NCBI GenBank assembly: GCA_020740775.1
Contig: JAHEWK010000030.1
Coordinates: forward strand, 1-64,000
Length of the DNA: 64,000 nt
DNA from: Ilyonectria destructans
Lineage: Eukaryota; Ascomycota; Sordariomycetes; Hypocreales; Nectriaceae
Direction of reading: 5' to 3'
Position 1 is the first letter of the stretch. The number at the start of each line of letters is the position of its first letter. Positions 18,292-26,990 of this stretch are shown here, one piece after another. The notes under the pieces are model-generated. The model saw nothing but the letters and a program-made list of their open reading frames with translations. It was not told the origin of the DNA and made no database searches. Position numbers and translations under genes: made by a program.

Positions 18292-18303
18292 TACTTTCAA
18301 GAT
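18292..18303 (+). promoter_or_regulatory. Self-priming primer binding site, Tf1-like
   Basis: The 12 bases adjoining the LTR, TACTTTCAAGAT, are the exact complement of ATCTTGAAAGTA inside the LTR at 18230-18241. No tRNA 3' end complement is apparent. This is the arrangement of Tf1/Tf2-type elements, where the 5' end of the element's own mRNA folds back as primer. Confidence 0.75.
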
Positions 18304-18370
18304 CACTTCAGAAATCTGCTGAAGTCCAGAAGTCAACGACTCATCCCGAGTCCAGAAGTCAAAAAGTCAG

Positions 18371-18419
18371 CCGAAGCACCCGAAGCACCCGAAGCACCCG
18401 AAGCACCCGAAGCACCCGG
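18371..18419 (+). repeat. 9-bp tandem repeat in Gypsy leader
   Basis: Five to six copies of CGAAGCACC between the primer site and gag. Just beyond, further gaagc/gaagt motifs decay. Possibly a packaging or leader structure; nothing firmer can be said. Confidence 0.75.
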
Positions 18420-18464
18420 AGTTAAGAAGTTAGAAGCACCAGAAGCCACAAGCGAAGAAGAATA

Positions 18465-19784
18465 ATGGACCACTCAGACGGCATGACTCAGGGGGAAACC
18501 ACTAGCCAGTCGGCTAGCGTACTCGAGCAACTCTTGAGCGAAGTCAGGCTTATGCGGTCCGAGAATATGGCCCTAAGAGAGGCAAATGAGGAAACGAAAT
18601 TGAAGCTGTTAGCACTGGAAACGTCCATCCAGTCTATACAGCCCACACCAGCGCCCATGCTGGCGCCAGAAGACAATAAGACAACCGCTGTTCCTGTCAC
18701 TCCCAACACTACTACCAACCCTTCTATCACCGCCGATCCCGCCAATACGGTTATCACTTACAGTCCTCACCCGACCAAGCGCCCCAAGCTGCGAGATGTC
18801 CCGAAGTACAGTGGTGACAAGTCCCAGTGGCGTAGCTGGAAGTTGGAGACCGAAGGGAAACTACGAGTCGACGGCGAAGCCCTCGGAGACGCAGAGGGCC
18901 ACTTTATGTATGTCTTTATGAGCCTGGAAGGCAAGGCTAAAGACAATGTGACCACCTTTGTGGAGATGCAAATTGAGAAGAGGACGTTTAATGTGGCTGA
19001 ACTGCTCAACCGCCTTGAACTGTTGTACGGAGAGAAGGATCGTAAACAGAGAGCTACTCGCAACCTGCACTCGATTAAGCAAGGAGAAAACGAACCCTTT
19101 ACTTCGTTCTACCCTCGTTTCGAGAAAGAGATCGCCAACGCCAATGCCGAATATTGGCCAGATGACAGCAAGATTTCTTACCTCCAGGAGGCACTAAACG
19201 ACAGAATGAAGGCCGCTCTTATAGGCTCTGATTCCGTCGCGATTAGCACCTACGTTGGGCTGGCAAAGAGGTGCGACTCGCTTAGCAGCCAGATGGAACT
19301 GTTAGGCCAGTGGAAGAAACCTCGCGGCAACACGAGGGGCTTGGACAACCACGGTAGTCAGAGCAGCCAGAGATCTCAGCAACAGCATATCCAGCAGGCT
19401 GAGGTCAGAAGAGAGGACATGATGGAATGGGAGCCAACCCCACAAGCATCCACTCAAGTAAACGCTGGGCGCACCCGCAGCGGCAAGAACACGAATGGCT
19501 ACCAATCCAGGCGACCAGAGGATCAGGCTTTGCTCGGTAAGCGTGCCAAGTGGGTCGATCAGAATGAAATGGATGCACGCTACCGCAAAGGATGTTGTCT
19601 CCGTTGCGGAAGAGATAACTGCAGAATCGAACGCTGTCCATTAGCCGCACCTATTCGGCCCGGGAGCGTAACCAGACGCACTCAAGTCAACGCCACAGCC
19701 CCCTCGCGCCCCTCGGTTACCAACGCCGCGATCGTTGAAGAAGACGAAGATGCCACTCTCCAGAGCGATGGAGATTCAGACTAG
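18465..19784 (+). CDS. Gypsy Gag protein
   Basis: 439 aa. Coiled-coil-like N-terminus (residues ~15-55), Pro/Thr-rich linker, then a retrotransposon-gag capsid region (KYSGDKSQWRSWKLE ~residue 108 to ~280). A zinc-knuckle-like CLRCGRDNCRIERC near residue 385 has Cys at the usual His position (CX2CX4CX4C). Ends with TAG at 19782-19784, in the same frame as pol, with no other stop before 23472. The codon before is GAC and the next base is G. Confidence 0.93.
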   Translation: MDHSDGMTQGETTSQSASVLEQLLSEVRLMRSENMALREANEETKLKLLALETSIQSIQPTPAPMLAPEDNKTTAVPVTPNTTTNPSITADPANTVITYSPHPTKRPKLRDVPKYSGDKSQWRSWKLETEGKLRVDGEALGDAEGHFMYVFMSLEGKAKDNVTTFVEMQIEKRTFNVAELLNRLELLYGEKDRKQRATRNLHSIKQGENEPFTSFYPRFEKEIANANAEYWPDDSKISYLQEALNDRMKAALIGSDSVAISTYVGLAKRCDSLSSQMELLGQWKKPRGNTRGLDNHGSQSSQRSQQQHIQQAEVRREDMMEWEPTPQASTQVNAGRTRSGKNTNGYQSRRPEDQALLGKRAKWVDQNEMDARYRKGCCLRCGRDNCRIERCPLAAPIRPGSVTRRTQVNATAPSRPSVTNAAIVEEDEDATLQSDGDSD

Positions 19785-19799
19785 GAACACGCGGCGGCT

Positions 19800-22700
19800 G
19801 TGAGAGAATGGGAGACAACCGGTAAAAAGAGAATGGATGGAGATCCATTCATAGCAGACGTTAGGGTGAATGGAACGGACTTCGTACCATCCCTCGTCGA
19901 CTACGGTTGCCTCTGCTACGGTGCGGTTAGCAAACGGACCTTCCAATCTCTTCAGCTGCCACATATACCTGTTCAACCTCGCATCCTCGAGAATGCAGCA
20001 GGAGACGGCAAGGAGGTTAAGATCGATAAGATCACTTACTTATCGATCGACCTAGACGGACACCAACAGCGCCGTGTATTTATGTACGTCATTGACGACC
20101 TTAACTGGGATATGATTTTAGGCAAACGATGGATGGAAGATCAAGATGTTCACATTCATGCGAAGGAAAGATACTTGGAGATTGGAACCAGTGGAGCTCA
20201 AGTACAAGACCGACAACGCTATCGGCCCCCTCGACTAGAGGTCTCGAAGGTGATGGCCGCTGCCTTTCTAGGCGACGTGCGCCGCAATAGACGTACAGGC
20301 GGCGTTGGAGTTTATGCCGTCACGATGTCGGACATCGACAAAGCCTTGAGACCGAAACCAAAGATCGACCCAGTGGAGAAGTTGCCACCACACTACCACA
20401 AGTGGTTACAAGCCTTCTCTCGACAACTGGCCAACCAGTTACCTCCCCACAGGCCAGGCGTTGACCTGAAGATCGAAGTCCTACGAGACGAACACGGCCG
20501 CGAGAAACCCCTACCCTGGGGTCCGCTTTATGGCATGTCTCGCGAAGAGCTATTGGTACTACGGAAGACACTTACAGAGCTTCTCGACAAGGAGTTTATC
20601 AGAGTTAGCAGTTCACCCGCGGCGGCACCGGTTCTCATGGTGAAAAAGCCTGGTGGAGGCGTTCGCTTTTGTGTGGATTACCGAGGACTGAACAACATCA
20701 CCAAGAAGGACCGCTATCCGCTGCCCTTACTCAACGAAACGCTACGCACTGTGGCAAAGGCAAAGTGGTTCACGAAGCTAGATGTTATAGCAGCATTCCA
20801 CAAGATCAGGGTCGCCCCCGGAGACGAAGAAAAGACGGCCTTCAGAACACGCTACGGATCTTTTGAATGGCTGGTAGTCCCATTTGGACTGACAGGTGCA
20901 CCCGCAGCCTTTCAACGGTATATCAACAGCGTGCTCCAAGACTACCTAGACGATTTCGTGTCAGCATACATCGACGACGTGTTGATCTTCTCTTCTGGAA
21001 GCATTCAAGACCACCGCGACAAAGTCGGCAGGGTCCTCCAACGCCTAATGGATGCTGGGCTACAGCTAGACATCAGCAAGAGCGAATTCGAAGTCAAGAC
21101 GGTGAAATATCTCGGGTTCATTATCGAGGCGGAGAACGGGATCCGAGTCGATCCTGAGAAGGTCAAGGCTGTCAAGGAATGGACTACGCCAATGAACGTA
21201 AAAGCCGTTAGAGCCTTTATCGGTTTCGCGAACTTCTATAGGATTTTCATGCCTGAGTTCTCAGAGATAGCAGAGCCGCTGATACGGCTAACGAAAAAGG
21301 ACGTACCCTTCCGTTGGGACGACCTATGCGAAGAAGCCTTTGAGAAGCTTAAGGACCTGTTGATCACGGCCCCTATTCTAGCTCATTTCCACCCGGAGAG
21401 AGAGACTATCGTGGAGGCAGATTCTTCAGGATTTGTCACTGGGGGTGTCCTCTCCCAGCGAGACGACGAAGACGGACTATTACGGCCTGTCGCCTATTTC
21501 TCGAAGAAACACTCGCCAGCAGAGGTCAACTACGCTATTCACGACAAGGAACTGCTTGCTATTGTGAGGTGTCTGGAGCAATGGGAACCAGAGCTGCGTG
21601 CTGTGAAGAATTTCAGGATCCTCACGGACCATCAGAATCTGAAATACTTCTATTCGGAGAGAAGATTAACGGAAAGACAAGTACGATGGTCGGAGTTCTT
21701 ATCCAGGTTCCATTTCACACTCGAATGGAGACCCGGAAAGAAGGCTGGACTGCCAGACGCGCTCTCTCGACGAGACCAAGATATTCCAGCCGACTACTCG
21801 GACGAGCGGCTCAAGGCACGCATTATGAGGCTCTTTCAGGACGACCATCTTAGAAGGGTACGCATCTCGACAGTTTCCACCAACACTGAGGGCGCCCTGG
21901 AGTTTGATTTCGAAAAGGATATCAGGCTATTCGAGGACCAGGAATTGCAGCAACTTTGGGACGCCGCACGCCGAGAGGACAAGCTCTACCAGGAACTCAC
22001 GAAGCTAGTAGCGAATGGAGAGAAGAACTTACCGACACAGTTGCAAAAGGAGAAGGTTGTGAGTATCTCAGAATGCTCACTGGATGACAGAGGTCTCCTA
22101 TGCTTCCGGAATCGTGTCTGGATACCCAACTCTGAGCCGCTGCGCACGAAGATTATTCAAGCAACACACGACTCCCACATTACCGGGCACCCGGGGAGAG
22201 ACCTTACGTACTCTATTCTGTCGAGACGCTTCTTTTGGCCGGGCGCAGCTAGCGAAGTACGCCAATTCGTGCCTAACTGTGAGGTCTGCGGAAGGAACAC
22301 CATTTGGAGAGACACGAAGAGAGGGCTCCTGAAGCCATTACCCATTCCGCAACGAATATGGAGCGAGGTTACTATCGACTTCATTACGGACCTCCCACCA
22401 TCGGGACGGGATGGCGCGACGAACTGCATGGTAGTCACAGACCGGCTTACCAAAGGCGTCGAACTCGAAGGCATGAGCGATATCTCCTCGGAAGCGGTTG
22501 CTAAGAGACTCTTCGAACGGCACTACCCGGTCCATGGTATTCCAACAGCCATAACCAGTGACCGTGGGCCCCAGTTTGTCAGCGACATGTGGAAGCACTT
22601 CTGCAAACTGCTGCAGATCGAGCAGCGGCTATCGACGGCGTACCACCCACAGACGGATGGAGCGACGGAACGAATGAACCAAGAGGTTGAGAAGATCCTA

Positions 22701-23474
22701 CGAATATGGACAAACTATCTCCAAGAGAATTGGCTAGACCTGCTACCAATAGCCATGGCAACAATCAACGAGAGGGACGCGGCCTCTACCGGCCTAAGCC
22801 CGTTCTTCTTCATGCACGGCTACCACAACGAGCCAATTCAGCTAGTCGAGGATCGAAGAGCAGAAGATGCGAGGGAGGGCGAGGTTATGGCAGAAGACTT
22901 CATCCAGAGACTTCAGGACGCCACAGAGTTTGCGCAAGCTGCAATAGCTATGGCCCAAGAGATACAGCAAGCCCAAGCCAACAGGCACAGAACTGCCTCG
23001 CCCCGCTACAAGCCTGGAGACTGGGTATACCTTAATCTGAAGAACGTCAAGACGTCACGGCCTTGTAAGAAGCTGGACTGGCTACATGCAAAATACCAAG
23101 TGGTCGAGGAGATTAGCCCACACGCCTACAAGTTAGACGTGCCCGGACGCATACACCCGGTATTCCATGTTGATTTGCTCCGGCCCGTCCCTGACGACCC
23201 GCTACCATCACAGCAGGTCGATCACGAGAGCGCCCCACCAGTGCTGGTGGACGGTCAAGAGATGTACCTCGTTGAACGCATCCTCGATGAAAAGAAGGAA
23301 GGCACGCACAAGAAGGTGCTCGTGAAGTGGGTGGACTATTCGAGACCCACGTGGGAGCATCTCAGTGCTGTACGGCATACGGATGCATGGAAACAATGGA
23401 CAAAGCGGAAGAAGAAGAGAGTCAACTTCGAAAATCATCGTGAGATACACGCCAACTCTGGAGGAGGGGGGTAA
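19800..23474 (+). CDS. Gypsy Pol polyprotein with chromodomain
   Basis: Open in gag's frame from just after the TAG; first ATG at 19833, more natural as a Gag-Pol readthrough product. Domains: aspartic protease with LVDYGCLCYG (~residue 37; DYG where DSG/DTG is expected) and DMILGKRW; reverse transcriptase with FCVDYRGLN and AYIDDVLIFS (~390); RNase H with VEADSSGF and LTDHQNLKYF; integrase HHCC finger (HITGHPGRD..CEVCGRN ~790-830), DDE core DFITDL, TSDRGPQF and TDGATERMN; GPY-like module (YKPGDWVYLN); chromodomain YLVERILDEKKEG..VKWVDYSRPTWEH (~1155-1200), which targets insertion to particular chromatin. The stop abuts the 3' LTR. Confidence 0.95.
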   Translation: MREWETTGKKRMDGDPFIADVRVNGTDFVPSLVDYGCLCYGAVSKRTFQSLQLPHIPVQPRILENAAGDGKEVKIDKITYLSIDLDGHQQRRVFMYVIDDLNWDMILGKRWMEDQDVHIHAKERYLEIGTSGAQVQDRQRYRPPRLEVSKVMAAAFLGDVRRNRRTGGVGVYAVTMSDIDKALRPKPKIDPVEKLPPHYHKWLQAFSRQLANQLPPHRPGVDLKIEVLRDEHGREKPLPWGPLYGMSREELLVLRKTLTELLDKEFIRVSSSPAAAPVLMVKKPGGGVRFCVDYRGLNNITKKDRYPLPLLNETLRTVAKAKWFTKLDVIAAFHKIRVAPGDEEKTAFRTRYGSFEWLVVPFGLTGAPAAFQRYINSVLQDYLDDFVSAYIDDVLIFSSGSIQDHRDKVGRVLQRLMDAGLQLDISKSEFEVKTVKYLGFIIEAENGIRVDPEKVKAVKEWTTPMNVKAVRAFIGFANFYRIFMPEFSEIAEPLIRLTKKDVPFRWDDLCEEAFEKLKDLLITAPILAHFHPERETIVEADSSGFVTGGVLSQRDDEDGLLRPVAYFSKKHSPAEVNYAIHDKELLAIVRCLEQWEPELRAVKNFRILTDHQNLKYFYSERRLTERQVRWSEFLSRFHFTLEWRPGKKAGLPDALSRRDQDIPADYSDERLKARIMRLFQDDHLRRVRISTVSTNTEGALEFDFEKDIRLFEDQELQQLWDAARREDKLYQELTKLVANGEKNLPTQLQKEKVVSISECSLDDRGLLCFRNRVWIPNSEPLRTKIIQATHDSHITGHPGRDLTYSILSRRFFWPGAASEVRQFVPNCEVCGRNTIWRDTKRGLLKPLPIPQRIWSEVTIDFITDLPPSGRDGATNCMVVTDRLTKGVELEGMSDISSEAVAKRLFERHYPVHGIPTAITSDRGPQFVSDMWKHFCKLLQIEQRLSTAYHPQTDGATERMNQEVEKILRIWTNYLQENWLDLLPIAMATINERDAASTGLSPFFFMHGYHNEPIQLVEDRRAEDAREGEVMAEDFIQRLQDATEFAQAAIAMAQEIQQAQANRHRTASPRYKPGDWVYLNLKNVKTSRPCKKLDWLHAKYQVVEEISPHAYKLDVPGRIHPVFHVDLLRPVPDDPLPSQQVDHESAPPVLVDGQEMYLVERILDEKKEGTHKKVLVKWVDYSRPTWEHLSAVRHTDAWKQWTKRKKKRVNFENHREIHANSGGGG
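23461..23474 (+). promoter_or_regulatory. Gypsy polypurine tract
   Basis: GAGGAGGGGGGTAA directly before the 3' LTR, overlapping the pol stop codon. Confidence 0.75.
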
Positions 23475-23690
23475 TGTAACGGGTCAGGCCCACTTGGCTG
23501 GCGGCTCTGCCGCCAAGCCCGAATTCTTCTCCACAGCGCCATCGAGTTGATTCTCGAATCTTCTATATTAAAGAAGATATAACGCGTCTTCACGCACCCA
23601 GTTTGTATTTAGATTCTTTCCTTTCTTCATCTTGAAAGTAAACAGCATAGGGACTAGTTAGTTGAATCAACTCACTAGAGGCCTTTCACA
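23475..23690 (+). repeat. Gypsy 3' LTR (216 bp)
   Basis: Matches the 5' LTR base for base on inspection and is followed by the target duplication cctcc (23691-23695). Confidence 0.96.
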
Positions 23691-23695
23691 CCTCC

Positions 23696-24073
23696 CAACT
23701 CTTTGGAAAGATATGCTAGCGGAATCATATGAGAAAGGAATCCAGACAGTTCATTGCGACCATGTCAACCTTAGACCTCGAAAGGCCGAGCACCATTGTC
23801 AGGTCAGCCAAGACGTCTTAGGACCGTCAATCTTTGTCCTTACTCTAAGAGCATGCCGAGGGAGCAGGGACGGTTCCCACGAAAATCTTGCCTCCATTCT
23901 TCCATAATCCCTGAAAGACTGGGGTCCAAGCCCATTTTACTTTGCATAGTAGTTGCGTTATCTGTCCCTGGAGGTGTTGGTGTAGACTGGATGTTGGGGA
24001 GGTGTGGAGTAGAGAGTGTGCCTCACCATCAGCAGCTCCCACCCTTGACCGGCAGAATGGCCAAAGGAGGTCG
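23696..24073. other. Intergenic DNA right of Gypsy, no gene seen
   Basis: About 380 bp. Short open frames only; no family recognised. Confidence 0.45.
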
Positions 24074-24241
24074 TGTGAGGGAACGATCATGTGACTTTCA
24101 TACTTTATGAATAGTCTCACTTTATGAATATTGTGTAAATAGCTTAAGTCAGAGCTTTCCTTAGGAATCTCTTTCTCTCCTTGTAAACAATCACTTTACC
24201 CAAGTCGCACCCGACCTCGTTCGTGCTCTTGTCCCGTCACA
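24074..24241 (-). repeat. LTR-like sequence abutting GCN5 fragment
   Basis: On the minus strand it begins TGTGACGGGACAAGAG and ends TTCCCTCACA, giving TG..CA ends with an imperfect short inverted terminus (TGTGA-GGGA). About 168 bp. No target-site duplication (flanks cttcc and ggtcg) and no internal retroelement coding seen, so it is a truncated or rearranged LTR if it is one. It cuts the GCN5 copy in its bromodomain. Confidence 0.5.
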
Positions 24242-25103
24242 CTTCCATAGTACTCAAGTCCATTGGTTCCTTAATGACTTCATAATAGTCGTTGACGTCG
24301 TCCTTGCTGACAGGCTGCCAGAATGGCCACGATGATTGATGGCTCTGGAGGTCATTTAGGAGATGTAGAAGCTGCTTGTAGTTCGGACCGTGACGCGATT
24401 GTCTGGTCAGCTCGTCCATAAGAGGTGACCAACCCGACGCCCGGATTGCGTGGATGGATAGGGGGCCAATGGGAACAACGCCGTTCTCCCACTGTTTCGG
24501 AGGTTGATGGACCACGTGGCTCTTACTAAGAGCCCGTATCTTGGCATGGACGCATTCCTTCTGCTTGAGGAGCATGCGGCCTAGCTCTAGGTAGCAAATC
24601 CTTGGGAGCATAGAGCACTGCATAAGAGTTCCGCCTTCATAGTCCTTTATACACCCCTTCCAAATCGAGTCATCCAACGTAATCTCCTTTGTAAAACCCT
24701 GTTTCTTGAAATATCCGATGGCCAAGTTGTCGGCATAGGTTAGCAAATGCATCATGTTCGATGATGCCTTAATGTAGTCCTTCAGATGCGACATGAGGTG
24801 CGCCCCGTACCCCTTGACCTGCTCATCTGACAAGACGGCGCAGAAGACAATCTCGGCAAACTTGCGGTGCTTGAACGGCCGGTACGTGATGCCGCCAACT
24901 ACTGCTAGCGGCTTCTTCACAATGGCGATGGACATGTGAGCTCTATCGTAGACGAGGCGCGCTATGTAGCTCTTGGGCATCTCCGGCAGCTGCTTTTGGA
25001 AGACGCATTTCAACGCGCTCAGGATGATGAGACTCTCCCGCTCACCATCATTGTTAACGACACGAAATTCTATCTCGCCGTTGCGTTTTTCAATAACTGC
25101 GGG
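24242..25103 (-). pseudogene. Truncated GCN5-like histone acetyltransferase copy
   Basis: One open frame of ~285 codons. It reads from [20 protein letters not shown] through the GNAT acetyltransferase core ([18 protein letters not shown] with the catalytic-position Glu, then [16 protein letters not shown] acetyl-CoA loop) to the start of a bromodomain ([18 protein letters not shown]). The 5' edge is an intron acceptor (gactaac..catgtag before 25103), and nothing resembling the GCN5 N-terminus follows upstream. The 3' edge is cut at the LTR-like sequence, losing most of the bromodomain. A functional cell needs a full GCN5 in SAGA, so this is most likely a duplicated or captured fragment. The long intact frame suggests recent origin. 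Confidence 0.88.
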
Positions 25104-25730
25104 CTACATGGCACGTTAGTCACATACACAGGCATGCCGGTATATTTTGCAAGAGCCCACGCTCGGTTTGAACTTAGACCTAAAAGCCACTTATTGTCTT
25201 CTGCAGGGCCAGCCACGTCTCAAAATACTTATCGTTACAAGTTATTGCAATAGGTGCCATACCGTATTTGATGGGCTCGATATTCATCTGGAAGAGAAAT
25301 TAGAACATGATGATACTCCCAGTAATTACATGATCCAATTTAACACGGCCTACAAGCCTCTTGTTTCTACTCAAAGACAAAAGCTAGAGACCGCCTCGGT
25401 TAGGGGGCTATTACCCTCACAGCTGCTAAAGCTCTCATGCCATGGCTCCGACGTGGAGCGGGGGGGACGATGGACCCTGATGGGATGATCTACATTATCT
25501 TCTCTCCGGGCAAAGAAAATGTCGTCGATCTATTGCCGTTTTGGGTTTTGATGGAGACCCTTGTCGAAGACCCCAAAAACGGCTTGTTTGACCGGCTGCA
25601 GCCACAACAGCCCCGTCGTAGCGGTCGAGTCTTACAACCAGAGCAGATATGAGCACACGTCAGACAGGTGCCTGGTTGTAGGCAGCTGATCATGTCGTGG
25701 TGGGGGCACATGGGTATCAGACATTTGGTG
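25104..25730. other. Non-repetitive DNA with unassigned open frames
   Basis: Two overlapping plus-strand open frames (25147-25488, 25437-25652), the second ending in a basic RRSGR motif reminiscent of retroelement linkers. No catalytic motif found; probable transposon debris. Confidence 0.3.
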
Positions 25731-26990
25731 GCGCTTTATCAACAGACAAATGTAGAGGTGAGCGACCTGAAGCCAAGAAGGCGGTTACTTGGCTTGACGG
25801 GTCACTTTTTGGTGCGAGAGGGGTAAGACGCAATTGCCTTGTAACAAGATGCATTAGAAGTCGTGGGGGCGCAGTGAGGGGAGAAATTGACGACTCAGCA
25901 GCAAGTGCGACCGGATGGGGAATCAATGGTGGTATCTTGTCTCAGTTGTGTGGTGACACGCAAGGTTGCAGTTGCCCCGCACACCCTGCCAGCGTCAAGT
26001 CGTATGGGGCAGACCGGCCTGCCCCGCGCAGATCGCTTAGAGCTGACTGGATGATCTGGCGTTATCTATCGCTCTCAGAGGAAAAAACTTGCTGTTGCAT
26101 TGCAGGTGTTGGTTGTAACCGAGCTTCCTGTCTTACCTCGCACGATTGCGACTAGACCGGGCATAATGTCCGTGGCTTATTGTCTCAATTGTGGGGTAGT
26201 GTGGACGGTCGCAGTAACCAATGGGTCATTGAAATTGCGTCCCTTCGCGACCCTAGTCAGACTTGAATCGACTGTCTTGGGTTAGTTAGATGGGCGCGGA
26301 CCGGGCCGATCCCTTAGGGCTGATTGGATGATCCGCGTTATCTCTTTCCGCGCGGAAAGAGATTTTTTTATGGTATGCAATAGCAGAAATGATTGATCAA
26401 ATGATGTAAATTGATAAGGTTGTCATTCATTGATTGAGGGTCATAGGTGCCCTATTTTATACTCAAAGGGATCTAGATCAGGGTGTCAAAGGGAGACGGA
26501 TCCGGCGTTGTTATGATGCCGGATCCGGCTTATTACCTGATCCGGCGTTCCGCATCCGGCGTTCCGGATCAGGCAGTCCGGATCAGGCATGTTATGCCGC
26601 CACACGAGGTCTCAATCCAACAGTTGCTTATATTGCAGGTATTGGTTATAATCGGAGCTTGCTGTCCTGTCTTAGGCCATTGCTGCCTGACATGCAGCCT
26701 GCACCAATACTAAGACGGCAATGCACTTTACCATCCGAGTTATACATGACCTTCGTCAACACCCTATAGATGTCGAGCTGACGTGGCTTCCTCGAAAGTA
26801 GACCCATGAGTTGCTTGTCTACCGGCAGCAGCCAAGGCGGATAAAACCGGCAGGATGCGGTGTTTTCTCGGCCAACGTTGCCGGAAATGCATTGACCCAT
26901 TGCTGCCTGATGCTTAAACCTGCAGCATCACCAAAACAGTCATGCACTTTGCTATCTGAACTGCACATTGCCTCGGTCGAGCTGAGGTGG
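25731..26990. repeat. Degenerate repeat cluster with diverged internal duplications
   Basis: Three diverged direct-repeat pairs: gcaggtgttggttgtaac (about 26103) versus gcaggtattggttataat (about 26636); gatcgcttagagctgactgg (26031) versus gatcccttagggctgattgg (26308); and ccattgctgcctga.. near 26670 versus 26897. Many differences are C/T or G/A. It contains a cluster of ccggatc/ggatccgg motifs (26505-26600) and a perfect 22-bp palindrome at 26341-26362. Probably eroded LTR retrotransposon sequence. Confidence 0.6.
26341..26362. repeat. Perfect 22-bp palindrome
   Basis: tctctttccgc followed directly by its reverse complement gcggaaagaga. Next to the second copy of the gatc(c)cttag(g)gctga repeat and a T-run. 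Confidence 0.85.

Larger units (their letters stand above)
18076..23690 (+). mobile_element. Complete Gypsy chromovirus retrotransposon (5615 bp)
   Basis: 216-bp LTRs at 18076-18291 and 23475-23690, identical on inspection, TG..CA, with 5-bp duplications cctcc (18071-18075, 23691-23695). Internal: self-complementary primer site, gag, in-frame TAG, pol (protease-RT-RNase H-integrase-chromodomain). Integrase after RT defines Gypsy/Metaviridae; the C-terminal chromodomain makes it a chromovirus. Identical LTRs mean recent insertion. Confidence 0.97.

Noticed and set aside
18465..23474. Gag-pol of Gypsy as a frameshift-expressed pair
   Set aside because: Both parts are in the same frame with a single TAG between them, so -1/+1 frameshifting is not needed.
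26484..26605. Possible complete short LTR starting tgtcaaaggg
   Set aside because: TG..CA limits can be chosen but no duplication, partner LTR or priming site was found; left as part of the degenerate repeat block.
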